A DNA stretch of 64,000 nt from Croceibacterium xixiisoli (GTDB taxonomy: Bacteria > Pseudomonadota > Alphaproteobacteria > Sphingomonadales > Sphingomonadaceae), in contig NZ_WTYJ01000001.1 of assembly GCF_009827305.1 (NCBI RefSeq), forward strand, positions 62,001-126,000. The letters are read 5' to 3'. How positions within the stretch are numbered: the stretch's first letter is position 1; each line of letters begins with the position of its first letter. Positions 53,852 to 63,272 of this stretch are shown in pieces. Below the pieces are notes generated by a model. It had not been told where the DNA came from. It saw nothing but the letters and a program-made list of their open reading frames with translations, and did no database searches. Made by a program: the position numbers and the translations under genes.

Positions 53852-54510
53852 GCAGCGCCCTTCAGCGCGGCGATATTGGCGGCATATTGGTCTGGTCCGC
53901 CCCGGAATGTGGCCGATCCGGCCACCAGCACATCGGCCCCGGCGGCCACGCACAACCGCGCGGTGTCGACATTGACGCCGCCATCGACCTCCAGCCGGAT
54001 ATCGCGCCCGGTCTTGTCGATCATCTTGCGCACGGCTTCGATCTTGCGCAGTTGCGATGAAATGAAGCTCTGCCCGCCAAAGCCGGGGTTGACGCTCATG
54101 ATCAGCACCAGATCGATATCGTCGATCAGATAGTCGAGCATCTTGGCCGGGGTAGCCGGATTGAGCGAGATACCCGCCTTGCATCCCAGCGCATGGATCG
54201 CCTGCACCGTGCGGTGCACATGCGGGCCGGCTTCGGGATGGACGGTGATGATATCCGCGCCGGCATCGGCAAAGCCTTCCAGCCACAGATCGACCGGCGA
54301 CACCATCAGATGCACGTCGAAGGTTTTGGCCGAATGCGGCCGCAGGGCCTTCACCACGGCGGGGCCGATGGTCAGATTGGGCACATAATGCCCATCCATC
54401 ACATCGATGTGGATCCAGTCGGCGCCGGCCGCATCGATTGCGCGCACCTCTTCACCCAACCGGGCAAAATCGGCAGACAGGATCGAGGGCGAGATAAGGA
54501 CATCTTGCAT
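53848..54510 (-). CDS. rpe: Ribulose-phosphate 3-epimerase
   Basis: Interconverts ribulose-5-phosphate and xylulose-5-phosphate in the pentose phosphate pathway. The 220-residue TIM barrel shows [32 protein letters not shown], the Asp in [26 protein letters not shown], and [16 protein letters not shown] start. Leads the operon with the heparinase-like gene and purH, which shares the ribose-phosphate pool. Confidence 0.97.
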   Translation of the reverse strand: MQDVLISPSILSADFARLGEEVRAIDAAGADWIHIDVMDGHYVPNLTIGPAVVKALRPHSAKTFDVHLMVSPVDLWLEGFADAGADIITVHPEAGPHVHRTVQAIHALGCKAGISLNPATPAKMLDYLIDDIDLVLIMSVNPGFGGQSFISSQLRKIEAVRKMIDKTGRDIRLEVDGGVNVDTARLCVAAGADVLVAGSATFRGGPDQYAANIAALKGAA

Positions 54511-54661
54511 TACAGGGACCAGCCGATACGCGCGCGGGATTCACGCGACAAGCGCAAGCCACTGTCTTTTCCACACGGTGGGGTGCTGCGGGGCTGTTTT
54601 CGGACCGATGACCGCTGCGCGGACGCTCGACCTGCACCGATCCAGCAGGTACACCTGCGCC

Positions 54662-55852
54662 ATGCTTGCGGACCATTTGCTCGATCAGGCTCACGACATT
54701 GCACCGCGGATCATCGCGCTGCGCCGGGCCATCCATACGGAACCCGAACTGGGGCTCGAAACCCCGCTGACCCTGGCCAAGGTGCAGGCCGAACTGGTCG
54801 ATCTGCCGCTCGAATGGCGCACGGGCCCATCCTCCACCGGCGCCGTGGCGATCCTGCGTGGCGGTGACGGGCCAGCGGTGCTGCTGCGCGGCGATATGGA
54901 TGCGCTGCCCATGGCGGAGGAAACCGGCCTGCCCTTCGCCTCTGCCATCCCCGGGCGGATGCATGCCTGCGGCCATGATACGCACACCGCCATGCTGGCC
55001 GGCGCCGCGCGGCTGCTGGCGGCGCGGCAGGCGGACCTGTCCGGCGATGTGCGCTTCATGTTCCAGCCGGGCGAAGAAGGGTTTCACGGCGCGCTGCGGA
55101 TGATCGAGGATGGCCTGCTCGATCCGCTGCCGCAGGCGGCCTTCGCCCTGCATATCATGCCCAACGCCCGCCATGGTGTGCTGGCCAGCCGTGCCGGCCC
55201 GCTGATGGCGGCGGCCGACCAGCTGGAAATCACGGTTACCGGGCGCGGTGGCCATGCCTCTATGCCGCATCAGACGCGTGATCCCGTGCCTGTCGCGGCA
55301 GAGATCATCACCGCGATCCAGACGCTGGTTACGCGGCGCTTTTCTGCCGCCGAAGGCACGGTGATCACCATCGCCCGGCTCGATGCCGGCAGCGCGCACA
55401 ATGTCATTCCCGATCACGCCATGTTGCGCGGCACGATCCGCACCCTGTCTGCCGAACGGCGGCAGGCGGTGCGTGGCGCGTTAGAGACGCTGGTGGCCGG
55501 AATTGCGCAGGCGCATGAATGCGTGGGGGCGGTGCGGTTCCAGGATGGTTTTCCGGTGACGGTCAATGATCCGCGCGCGGTCGACCTGGCGCAGCAGGTG
55601 GCCTCCGCCCTGCCCGGCGGCGTGTTCGAACGGCTCGGCGATCCGATCATGGGGGCGGAAGATTTTTCCTACGTGCTCGAACGTGTGCCGGGAATGATGG
55701 GTTTTCTGGGCGTAGCAGCGGATGGCGCCGACTGGTCCAGCTGCTGCGGCATCCATTCCAGCCGGATGCTGGTGGATGAAGCTGCCCTGCCGCGCGGGGC
55801 GGCGTTCCTGGCCGGCTGTGCGCTGCGCTTCCTTGATCGCGGCTGGGCCTGA
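54662..55852 (+). CDS. M20 family amidohydrolase (hippurate/amino-acid hydrolase type)
   Basis: The 396 residues are a zinc peptidase of the M20D group: LRRAIHTEPELGLE, RGDMDALPMAEETG, metal-site MHACGHDTH, FQPGEEGFHGALRM and a dimerisation domain around TGRGGHASMPHQTRDPV. Such enzymes hydrolyse N-acyl amino acids, hippurate or indole-acetyl conjugates; the substrate is not assigned. ATG at 54662, with a GCGCC region upstream and no strong ribosome site. Confidence 0.9.
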   Translation: MLADHLLDQAHDIAPRIIALRRAIHTEPELGLETPLTLAKVQAELVDLPLEWRTGPSSTGAVAILRGGDGPAVLLRGDMDALPMAEETGLPFASAIPGRMHACGHDTHTAMLAGAARLLAARQADLSGDVRFMFQPGEEGFHGALRMIEDGLLDPLPQAAFALHIMPNARHGVLASRAGPLMAAADQLEITVTGRGGHASMPHQTRDPVPVAAEIITAIQTLVTRRFSAAEGTVITIARLDAGSAHNVIPDHAMLRGTIRTLSAERRQAVRGALETLVAGIAQAHECVGAVRFQDGFPVTVNDPRAVDLAQQVASALPGGVFERLGDPIMGAEDFSYVLERVPGMMGFLGVAADGADWSSCCGIHSSRMLVDEAALPRGAAFLAGCALRFLDRGWA

Positions 55853-55879
55853 AGGCTCTTCTGTTCGGGAGGGCGCCCG

Positions 55880-57193
55880 TCAGCCCTGCGGCGGATGGAT
55901 GGGCAGGGCTATCGTGACCTGCAAACCGCCGCTGGGGCGATTTTCGGCGGTCAGCCTGCCACCATGGGCGGCGATCGCCCGGCTGGCGATGGTCAGCCCC
56001 AGGCCGAACCCGCTGCCGGGCTGATCATCTTCCGCTCCGCGCACGAAAGGTTCGAAGATCGCGCCGATCTCCGCCTCCGGAATGCCAGGCCCCTCATCCA
56101 GCACGGTGATCCGGCTGCAGGCCGGATCGGACCGTTCGTCCACCGCGATGGTCAGCGTGCTGCCGGGCGGTGAGAAGCGCAGCGCATTGCGCACGATATT
56201 GTCGATCGCGCGGCGGACCAGTTCGGCGTTGCCCTTCAATGGGGGGCGGTCATCTTCGGGCAGCAGGGTTTCGATCAGATCGATGCGGATGTTCTGCGCC
56301 TGGGCCTCAAACCGCGCATCCTCGACCACGCTGGCAACCACGCCCGCCAGATCGAAATAATCGTCACCGGGCGATTGCCCGCTTTCGGCACGGGCCAGCG
56401 TCAGCAATTCGGCCACCAGCGCTTCCAGCCGGGCCGATTCGCGTTCGATCCGGCTGACCATGGTGGTCATGTCGGCCGGCTCCCCCCGGTCGCTGTCACG
56501 GCCCAGCGCAATGGCCAGCTGCAGCCGCGCCAGCGGGGACCGCAATTCGTGCGATACATGGTGCAGCAGCCGATCGCGTGCTTCCACCAATTGGGCCAGA
56601 CGCCGGGCCATCAGGTCGAAATCGCGCCCCAGATCGGCCAGCTCATCGCGCCGGTGGCCGATGGCCGGCGCCAGCCGCACGGTCAGGTCGCCCCCAGCCA
56701 GCTGTTCGAAGCCGCGCCGCAGGCGGTTGATCGGGGCGGTCAGATACCAGGCCAGCGCGCCGGAAAACAGCAGTCCGCCCAGCACCCCGACCAGCAGCAG
56801 TTCGGGCGGGGCATTCAACAGCGGCACTTCGCGCGGATTGTCGCCGCCATGGCGATAGCCGATCCGGTAATTCTGCCCGTCGGGGGCGCGGACCATGCGC
56901 GTGATCAGTCTTTCGGGCGCAGGTTCCTGGTCGGTCACTGGCACCAGGGTCAGACGTTTCGCCTGATCGGCTGGCAGCGATGCCTGCAGCCGTTCGATTC
57001 CCCCGGGTCCGCTGCGCGCAACCGTATCGACCGCCGCCGCCAGCACGGTCGGGGCCACGAATTCCGCCATCAGCTGTTCGGGCGGGCCGCGGCGGTCGTT
57101 GTTCAGCATGAACAGCAACCACAGGCCCTGGGTCATCAGGATGAAGGTCAGCCAGAATGCCAGCAGGATCTTCAGGAACAGCCGGCTCTTCAT
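55880..57193 (-). CDS. Sensor histidine kinase with HAMP domain
   Basis: The 437 residues have an N-terminal helix (7-29), a periplasmic domain (to about 128), a second helix (LLLVGVLGGLLFSGALAWYL), a HAMP linker (TAPINRLRRGFEQLAGGDLTV), the HisKA site VSHELRSPLARLQLAIAL and an HATPase with VRRAIDNIVRNALRFSPPGS and GSGFGLGLTIASRAIAAHGG. Layout resembles envelope-stress kinases such as CpxA, but the ligand is unknown. Start overlaps the regulator's stop (ATGA). Confidence 0.93.
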   Translation of the reverse strand: MKSRLFLKILLAFWLTFILMTQGLWLLFMLNNDRRGPPEQLMAEFVAPTVLAAAVDTVARSGPGGIERLQASLPADQAKRLTLVPVTDQEPAPERLITRMVRAPDGQNYRIGYRHGGDNPREVPLLNAPPELLLVGVLGGLLFSGALAWYLTAPINRLRRGFEQLAGGDLTVRLAPAIGHRRDELADLGRDFDLMARRLAQLVEARDRLLHHVSHELRSPLARLQLAIALGRDSDRGEPADMTTMVSRIERESARLEALVAELLTLARAESGQSPGDDYFDLAGVVASVVEDARFEAQAQNIRIDLIETLLPEDDRPPLKGNAELVRRAIDNIVRNALRFSPPGSTLTIAVDERSDPACSRITVLDEGPGIPEAEIGAIFEPFVRGAEDDQPGSGFGLGLTIASRAIAAHGGRLTAENRPSGGLQVTIALPIHPPQG

Positions 57194-57894
57194 GCGCCGG
57201 CCTGCAGGCGATAGCCGACCCCGCGTATGGTTTCGATGGCAATGGCGCCATCGGAACAGGCGGCCAGCTTGGTGCGCAGATTGCTGACATGCACATCCAC
57301 GCTGCGATCATAGGATTGCCGCGCCCGGCCCAGCCCGCTCAGCGACAGATTGTCCTTGGTGATGACATCATCACCCGGGCGCATCAGCGTCACCAGCATG
57401 TTGAATTCGGTCGCCGTCAGATCGATCGGCTGGCCATGCCAGCTGGCCCGCCGGGCCGAAACCTGCACTTCCAGCCCGCCGCTGGTCAGCACGGCCGCCC
57501 CGGCCTCCGCCGGGCTGGTCCGCCGCCGCAGCACCGCCCGCAGCCGCGCGACCAGCTCGCGCGGGAAATAGGGTTTGGCGATATAATCATCCGCGCCCAG
57601 CTCCAGCCCGACCACGCGATCGATCTGGTCGCCGCGCGCCGTCAACATGATCACCGGTATATCGCTCGCCTGGCGGATGTGGCGCAGGGCTTCCACCCCG
57701 TTCAGCTTGGGCAGCATGATGTCCAGGATCACGGCGCCATGTTCGCCGGAAAGGGCGCGCTTCACCCCGTCCTGCCCATTGTGCACGCTTTCCACGGCAA
57801 AGCCTTCGCTGGTCAGATATTCGCCCAGCATGGCGCTCAGCTCGGCATCGTCGTCGACCAGCAGGATGGATCGTTCAGTATCGGCCACAGTCAT
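57190..57894 (-). CDS. OmpR-family response regulator
   Basis: Receiver domain (Asp14/Asp15 near the start, phospho-acceptor Asp in VILDIMLPKLNGVEAL, Lys in DDYIAKPYFPREL), then a winged-helix DNA-binding domain (VDLTATEFNMLVTLMRPGDDVIT, YDRSVDVHVSNLRTKL, IRGVGYRL). 234 residues, full length. Transcribed divergently from the MacA-like gene across an interval carrying an 11-bp-spaced repeat, so control of the efflux genes is likely. Confidence 0.95.
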   Translation of the reverse strand: MTVADTERSILLVDDDAELSAMLGEYLTSEGFAVESVHNGQDGVKRALSGEHGAVILDIMLPKLNGVEALRHIRQASDIPVIMLTARGDQIDRVVGLELGADDYIAKPYFPRELVARLRAVLRRRTSPAEAGAAVLTSGGLEVQVSARRASWHGQPIDLTATEFNMLVTLMRPGDDVITKDNLSLSGLGRARQSYDRSVDVHVSNLRTKLAACSDGAIAIETIRGVGYRLQAGA

Positions 57895-57941
57895 TCCATG
57901 ACGGAGAGCAGGCAGGCTGTCAGCGGGCTTTGCGATAACTT

Positions 57942-57960
57942 TACACTCTCCTCACACTCT
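57942..57960. promoter_or_regulatory. Tandem repeat likely bound by the adjacent OmpR-type regulator
   Basis: TTACACTCTCCTCACACTCT holds two copies of ACACTC starting 11 bases apart (57943 and 57954), the spacing that puts OmpR/PhoB-type half sites on one DNA face. It lies in the 107-bp gap between the regulator and MacA-like start codons. Confidence 0.5.
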
Positions 57961-58001
57961 TTTGATCCCTGTCGCGGGTTTTCCGGGCTAGTCCCAGCGG
58001 C

Positions 58002-59198
58002 ATGATGACCCGTCGCCGAATGATCATTGGTGGTGCCATCGTGGCAGTGATTGCACTGTTGCTGATCTGGCGCCTGTTCTTCGCCGCGCCCGATGCGCCC
58101 GCCCTGCTGACAGCCGACGTCACCCGTGGGGATATCGAGCAGACGGTGGAGGCCACCGGCGCGCTGGAGCCCAAGGAAATCGTCAGCGTCGGCGCCCAGG
58201 CTTCGGGCCGGGTCGAGGTGCTGACCGTCGCGCTGGGCGATACGGTGCGCCAGGGGCAATTGATCGCGCAGATTGATCCGCAACCGCAGACCAATGCCCT
58301 GCGCACGGCCCAGGCCGAACTGGCCAATACCCAGGCGCAGCGCGCTTCGCGGCAGGCGACGCTCGCCCGCGCGGAACTGGCGTTCCGCCGCCAGCAGCAG
58401 ATGATCGCGGGCGAAGCCACTTCGCGGGCCGAATTCGAAACGGCGGAGGCTGAGCTGAAGGCGGCGCGCGCCGATCTGGCGGCGGTCGATGCGCAGATCC
58501 GGCAGGGTCAGGTCAGCGTCACCAACGCAGAGGTGAACCTGGGCTACACCCAGGTCATTGCGCCGATGGATGGTGTGGTGGTGGCCGTGGTCACCAAGCA
58601 GGGGCAGACGGTCAACGCCAACCAGTCTGCGCCGACCATCGTCATTCTGGCGAAGCTGGATGTGATGACGGTGAAAGCCGAAATCTCCGAAGCCGATGTG
58701 ATCCGGGTGAAGCCGGGCCTGCCCGTCTATTTCACCATTCTGGGCGATCCGGACCGGAAATATGAGGCCAGCCTGCGCCAGGTGGAACCCGCACCCGAAT
58801 CCATCGTCAACGAAGTGGATTCGACCAGCACCAGTACCAGCACCACCTCCAGCGCGATCTATTACAATGCGCTGTTCGATGCGGCCAATCCCGAAGGCAC
58901 GCTGCGCGCCATGATGACGGCGCAGGTCACCATCGTGCTCGCCCGCAAGACCAATGTGCTGCAGATCCCCTCTGCCGCGCTGGGCGCGAAGGGCAAGAAT
59001 GGGCGTTATACGGTGCAGGTTTCCGTACCCGGCAAGCCGCCCGAAAGCCGCGAGGTCCAGATCGGGCTGAACAACAATATCCAGGCAGAGGTTCTGTCCG
59101 GATTGAAGCAGGGTGAAAAGGTTGTGCTGGCCGAAGCCAGCGCCACGGACGCCGCCTCTGCCAATGGGGGCCGCCGGATGGGCCCGCCGCCGAGGTGA
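58002..59198 (+). CDS. macA: MacA-like periplasmic adaptor protein
   Basis: The 398 residues are a membrane-fusion protein that bridges the MacB-type pump and an outer membrane channel. They begin with one membrane helix ([20 protein letters not shown]) and a barrel-sandwich domain ([23 protein letters not shown]). A long Ala/Glu/Gln-rich coiled coil follows (about 100-165), then the second half of the barrel ([15 protein letters not shown]). The stop overlaps a possible macB GTG start. Order adaptor-pump-channel is complete. Confidence 0.92.
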   Translation: MMTRRRMIIGGAIVAVIALLLIWRLFFAAPDAPALLTADVTRGDIEQTVEATGALEPKEIVSVGAQASGRVEVLTVALGDTVRQGQLIAQIDPQPQTNALRTAQAELANTQAQRASRQATLARAELAFRRQQQMIAGEATSRAEFETAEAELKAARADLAAVDAQIRQGQVSVTNAEVNLGYTQVIAPMDGVVVAVVTKQGQTVNANQSAPTIVILAKLDVMTVKAEISEADVIRVKPGLPVYFTILGDPDRKYEASLRQVEPAPESIVNEVDSTSTSTSTTSSAIYYNALFDAANPEGTLRAMMTAQVTIVLARKTNVLQIPSAALGAKGKNGRYTVQVSVPGKPPESREVQIGLNNNIQAEVLSGLKQGEKVVLAEASATDAASANGGRRMGPPPR

Positions 59199-59209
59199 GG
59201 CCGGCAGAT

Positions 59210-61180
59210 ATGACCAGTCTTCATTCGACATCAGGCGAACAACCGCTGCTGCACCTTGAGAAGGTCCGCCGCGAATACCCTTCGGGCGACGGCGTCTTCG
59301 CTGCGCTCAAGAGCGTGGATCTCACCATCTGGCCGGGCGAGATGGTGGCGATCGTCGGGGCGTCGGGCTCCGGCAAATCGACGCTGATGAACATCCTGGG
59401 CTGCCTCGACCGGCCGACGTCGGGATCCTATCAGGTGCGTGGCCAGGAAACCGGGCAGCTGGAACCCGATCAGCTGGCCGCGCTGCGGCGCGAACATTTC
59501 GGCTTCATCTTCCAGCGCTACCACCTGCTGGGCGATCTGTCCGCGCTGGGCAATGTGGAGGTTCCTGCGGTCTATGCGGGGCTGGCGCGCAATGCGCGGG
59601 ATCAGCGCGCGGGTGCGCTGCTCGAACGGCTCGGTCTGGGTGCGCGCACCGGGCACCGTCCGGGGCAATTGTCGGGCGGTCAGCAGCAGCGCGTCTCGAT
59701 CGCACGCGCGCTGATGAACGGCGGCGAGGTGATTCTGGCTGATGAGCCGACCGGCGCGCTCGATTCGCACAGCGGCGTCGAGGTGATGAAAATTCTCGAG
59801 GAACTGCATGCCGAAGGGCATACGGTCATCCTCGTCACCCATGACATGGCCGTGGCCGAACATGCCGATCGCATCATCGAAATCAGCGATGGCGACATCG
59901 TCGCCGACCGGCAGCAGCGTGAATGCAAGCCAGCCCCCAGCCTGCCGCCGCCCCACCCGCCAGCGGGCGGCCTGCAGCAGCTGATTGACCGTTTCCGCGA
60001 AGCCTTCCGCATGGCCACGCTGGCGATGGCGGCGCACAAGCTGCGGACTTTCCTGACCATGCTGGGCATCATCATCGGCATCACATCGGTGGTGTCGGTG
60101 GTGGCGCTGGGCAATGGATCGCAGCAGGTAATCCTCGAAAACATCGCCAGCCTGGGCACCAACACGCTGGATGTTTATCCCGGTACCAGTTTCGGCGACA
60201 TGCGATCCAGCCGGGTCGAAACGCTGGTTCCAGGCGATGCCGATGCGCTGGCCAGCCAGCCCTATGTCGACAGTGTCACGCCCAGCGTGTCATCCAGTGT
60301 GACCGCGCGATATCGCAATGTCGCCGCCAATGCGCAGGTCAGTGGCGTGGGCGAAGGCTATTTTCGTGCCAAGGGCCAGACGCTGTTGCAGGGGCGGCTG
60401 TTCGACGCGACCAGCGTGACCAGCCGGGCGCAGGAAGTGGTGATCGACGAGACTGCGCGTGATACGTTGTTCACCAATGGCGAAGACCCCATCGGCCAGG
60501 TGGTGATGTTCGGCAATGTGCCGATGCGCGTGATCGGCGTGCTGAAGAAAAGCCAGATGGGTTTCGGCGGCAATGACACGCTGAGCGCCTATGTGCCCTA
60601 TACCACGGTAATGACCCGCATGCTGGGGCAGAGCTTCCTGAGCAGCATAACAGTGCGCATCGCCGATGATGCCGATATGACTGCGGCGCAGGCGGCGGTG
60701 ACACGCCTGATGCAGACACGTCATGGGCGGACCGACTTTTTCATCAACAACACCGATGAAATCCGCAAGTCGATCACCAGCACCACCCAGACCATGACTC
60801 TGCTGATTTCCGCCATCGCGGTGATCGCGCTGGTGGTGGGCGGCATCGGGGTGATGAACATCATGCTGGTCTCGGTGACCGAACGCACCAGCGAGATTGG
60901 CGTGCGCATGGCGGTGGGCGCGCGCCAGTCCGACATTCTGCAGCAGTTCCTGATCGAAGCGGTGATGGTCTGCGCCCTGGGCGGGGTAATCGGCGTGTTG
61001 CTGGCATTGGGAATCAGCGGGCTGTTCTCCCTCAGCGGGGCCAGTTTTCCGATGATCATTTCCGCGACCTCGGTCGTGATCGCCTTCCTGTGCTGCACGA
61101 TGATCGGGGTGACCTTCGGCTTCCTGCCGGCGCGTCGCGCCGCCCGGCTCGACCCGGTCGAAGCCCTGTCCAGAAATTGA
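59210..61180 (+). CDS. macB: MacB-like ABC transporter, ATPase fused to permease
   Basis: Tripartite efflux or secretion pump. The 656 residues start with an ATPase (Walker [10 protein letters not shown], signature LSGGQQQR, Walker [13 protein letters not shown]) joined by a Pro-rich linker (PPPHPPAGG) to a permease. The permease has a first helix ([20 protein letters not shown]), a large MacB periplasmic domain (about 300-510) and three C-terminal helices. The start is ATG 59210 or GTG 59195 (overlapping macA). Substrate unknown: macrolide or peptide by analogy. Confidence 0.93.
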   Translation: MTSLHSTSGEQPLLHLEKVRREYPSGDGVFAALKSVDLTIWPGEMVAIVGASGSGKSTLMNILGCLDRPTSGSYQVRGQETGQLEPDQLAALRREHFGFIFQRYHLLGDLSALGNVEVPAVYAGLARNARDQRAGALLERLGLGARTGHRPGQLSGGQQQRVSIARALMNGGEVILADEPTGALDSHSGVEVMKILEELHAEGHTVILVTHDMAVAEHADRIIEISDGDIVADRQQRECKPAPSLPPPHPPAGGLQQLIDRFREAFRMATLAMAAHKLRTFLTMLGIIIGITSVVSVVALGNGSQQVILENIASLGTNTLDVYPGTSFGDMRSSRVETLVPGDADALASQPYVDSVTPSVSSSVTARYRNVAANAQVSGVGEGYFRAKGQTLLQGRLFDATSVTSRAQEVVIDETARDTLFTNGEDPIGQVVMFGNVPMRVIGVLKKSQMGFGGNDTLSAYVPYTTVMTRMLGQSFLSSITVRIADDADMTAAQAAVTRLMQTRHGRTDFFINNTDEIRKSITSTTQTMTLLISAIAVIALVVGGIGVMNIMLVSVTERTSEIGVRMAVGARQSDILQQFLIEAVMVCALGGVIGVLLALGISGLFSLSGASFPMIISATSVVIAFLCCTMIGVTFGFLPARRAARLDPVEALSRN

Positions 61181-61199
61181 AATCCCGAGGAAGCGACCA

Positions 61200-62621
61200 A
61201 TGATGCAGGCTTCTGCCCCCTTCCGCCAACGGCCCTTGCGCCGCATGGCCGTGGCATCGCTGCTGGCCCCCATGATGGCCGTGGCCTGCGCCGGCTGCGC
61301 CTCCATGACGCGGACCACCTATGTGGCGCCCGAACTGCCGGTGGCGCAGGGGTGGGATGTGCGCCCGTCCGGGGCGGTGATCGCGCGTGAAGGGGCTTGG
61401 TGGAACCAGTTCGGCGATGCTGGCCTGACCACGCTGGTGAACAATGTGCTGGCCGCCAATGGCGATCTGGCGGCGGCGGGCATCCGTCTGCGCCAGGCGC
61501 GCATGTCCGCCGATCTGGCCGCCAGCCAGCTGCGCCCGACCTTCACCGGCAGCCTTTCGACCGGCGCCTCGCAAGCGCTGGATGGTGGCAATGGCTGGTC
61601 GGAAAACGGTTCAGCATCGCTCGGCGCATCATGGGAAGTGGATCTGTTCGGCCGGCTGGGCGCGCAGCGGGACGCGGCCGACTGGGCGGCAGAGGCGAGC
61701 GTGCAGGATTTCGCGGCAACGCGCCTGTCGCTGGCCGGAACCGCCGTCAGCGCCTGGTGGCAGCTTGGTTATGCCAATGAACGGATCGCGATCGCGCAGG
61801 ACAGCCTGGCCTATACCGAACGCGCGCTGACGCTGGTGCAGCTGCAATATCAGGCGGGCGCGGTCTCGCAGATCGAGCTGCGCGATGCCGAACAGAGCGT
61901 CGCGGCGCAGCAGGCAACGCTGACCCAGCTGAACCAGGCCCGGGTCGAGGCGCGCAATGCGCTGGCGGCCCTGCTGGGCCAGCAGACCTATGCCGGCGCG
62001 GAATTGCAGGCGCTGCCGATCGCGCCCCTGCCCGCGGTGAGCGCTGGATTGCCGGCGGAATTGCTGGGCCGGCGGCCTGATCTGGCCGCGGCGGAACTGC
62101 GGCTGCGCCAGACGCTGGCCACCAGCGATGCGACGGTGGCGGGCTTTTATCCGCAGCTGAACCTGACTGGATCGCTCGGCACCGCCAGTTCCACCCTGCT
62201 CGACATCATCAGCAATCCGGTGGCGAGCCTGGGGGCGGCGATTTCCCTGCCGTTCCTGAACCCTGACCGGGTGCGGCTGCAGAGCGGGATCGCAAGGGCG
62301 GATTACGATATCGCGGTCGCTGAATTCCGGCAGGATTTCTACGAGGCTCTGCGCGATACGGGCAATGCCCTGTCCCAGCGGGAACAGCTGATCGGGCAGG
62401 CCGTGCTGCTGCAGCGCAGCCTGTCGGCGGCCAGCGATTCCGAACGGCTGTATGAACGCCGGTACCGCGCCGGGGCGATCGCCCTGCGCGACTGGCTCGA
62501 CGCGCAGGAACGGCTGCGCACGTCCCGGGTCAGCGCGATCGACAACCGCTTGAGCCAGCTGAACGCCCAGGTGGCGCTTTATCAGGCGCTGGGCGGGGAC
62601 ACAGCCATAGCAGGGGAATGA
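61200..62621 (+). CDS. NodT/OprM-family outer membrane efflux lipoprotein
   Basis: The 473 residues have a signal peptide with lipobox ACAGC (Cys33), then the family's OEP repeats: WWNQFGDAGLTTLVNNVLAAN, GASWEVDLFGRLGAQRDAADWAAEAS, LGRRPDLAAAELRLRQTLAT and LPFLNPDRVRLQSGIARADY. It lies 19 bases after macB and completes a MacA-MacB-OMF exporter. A second, non-lipidated TolC is at 14833, so the two channels probably serve different pumps. Confidence 0.93.
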   Translation: MMQASAPFRQRPLRRMAVASLLAPMMAVACAGCASMTRTTYVAPELPVAQGWDVRPSGAVIAREGAWWNQFGDAGLTTLVNNVLAANGDLAAAGIRLRQARMSADLAASQLRPTFTGSLSTGASQALDGGNGWSENGSASLGASWEVDLFGRLGAQRDAADWAAEASVQDFAATRLSLAGTAVSAWWQLGYANERIAIAQDSLAYTERALTLVQLQYQAGAVSQIELRDAEQSVAAQQATLTQLNQARVEARNALAALLGQQTYAGAELQALPIAPLPAVSAGLPAELLGRRPDLAAAELRLRQTLATSDATVAGFYPQLNLTGSLGTASSTLLDIISNPVASLGAAISLPFLNPDRVRLQSGIARADYDIAVAEFRQDFYEALRDTGNALSQREQLIGQAVLLQRSLSAASDSERLYERRYRAGAIALRDWLDAQERLRTSRVSAIDNRLSQLNAQVALYQALGGDTAIAGE

Positions 62622-62695
62622 GGGGGCACCTCGCAAGCCCGGGCAGGACGAAACTAGCATTCGCGCCTGCCCGATAACCCCACAGGAGCAATTTC

Positions 62696-63130
62696 ATGAA
62701 GCAGTCCAAGTCTCGCGCCATCGGCGCCGTGCTGGCGCTCGCTTGCCTTGCCGGATTGCCCGGCCCGGCCAGTGCGCAGCAGCAGGCACCCCGTCCGCAG
62801 GCCAGCAGTTCCGCCGCGCCCCGGCCGGCAGCCACCCGCGCTGCAGCGACGCCAGCGCGCCAGAATGCACCTGCACAGGAGGCAGGGCAGCAGGTGGGCC
62901 AGCGGTCCGGCAATGCGCATCCATCGTCACACTCCAGCAATGATGCCAGCCAGTATGGCAATTGGAACACCGGCTGGGGCATCCGTCCCGGCGCGCCGCC
63001 GGCGCATTGGAACAACAAGGGTGACTGGTATCGCCACGTCCGCGCCTGCCAGCAGAAATTCCGTTCTTACCGTGCTGCCACAGATACTTACCGGACGAAT
63101 TCGGGCCGGACAGTGCGCTGCACACTCTGA
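62696..63130 (+). CDS. Secreted BA14K-like protein
   Basis: The 144 residues have a signal peptide (MKQSKSRAIGAVLALACLAG...PASAQQQ). A low-complexity Ala/Pro/Gln linker (30-75) and a small C-terminal domain (HWNNKGDWYRHVRACQQKFRSY) follow, ending in TNSGRTVRCTL. The C-x-x-(K/R)-F-R-S-Y and final R-x-C are like the BA14K/lectin-like module of alphaproteobacteria. Function unknown; likely periplasmic. Confidence 0.7.
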   Translation: MKQSKSRAIGAVLALACLAGLPGPASAQQQAPRPQASSSAAPRPAATRAAATPARQNAPAQEAGQQVGQRSGNAHPSSHSSNDASQYGNWNTGWGIRPGAPPAHWNNKGDWYRHVRACQQKFRSYRAATDTYRTNSGRTVRCTL

Positions 63131-63272
63131 CCGGATCAGCCTTCCGACCTGGCAGCTGTTGCCTTCCGGCAGCACCCAACAGCGCCGCGGTCCGGGCTCA
63201 GATTATGACTTCGAATTGTCATAATTGATTGCTAGGGGCCGCCGCGTAATCACCTCCCGGGGAAATTCTCGC

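Noticed and set aside
53852-54286. Upstream in-frame extension of the heparinase-like gene by 145 codons
   Set aside because: It overlaps rpe in another frame and reads as low-complexity Arg/Gly-rich sequence; the ATGA overlap at 53848-53851 is a normal start.
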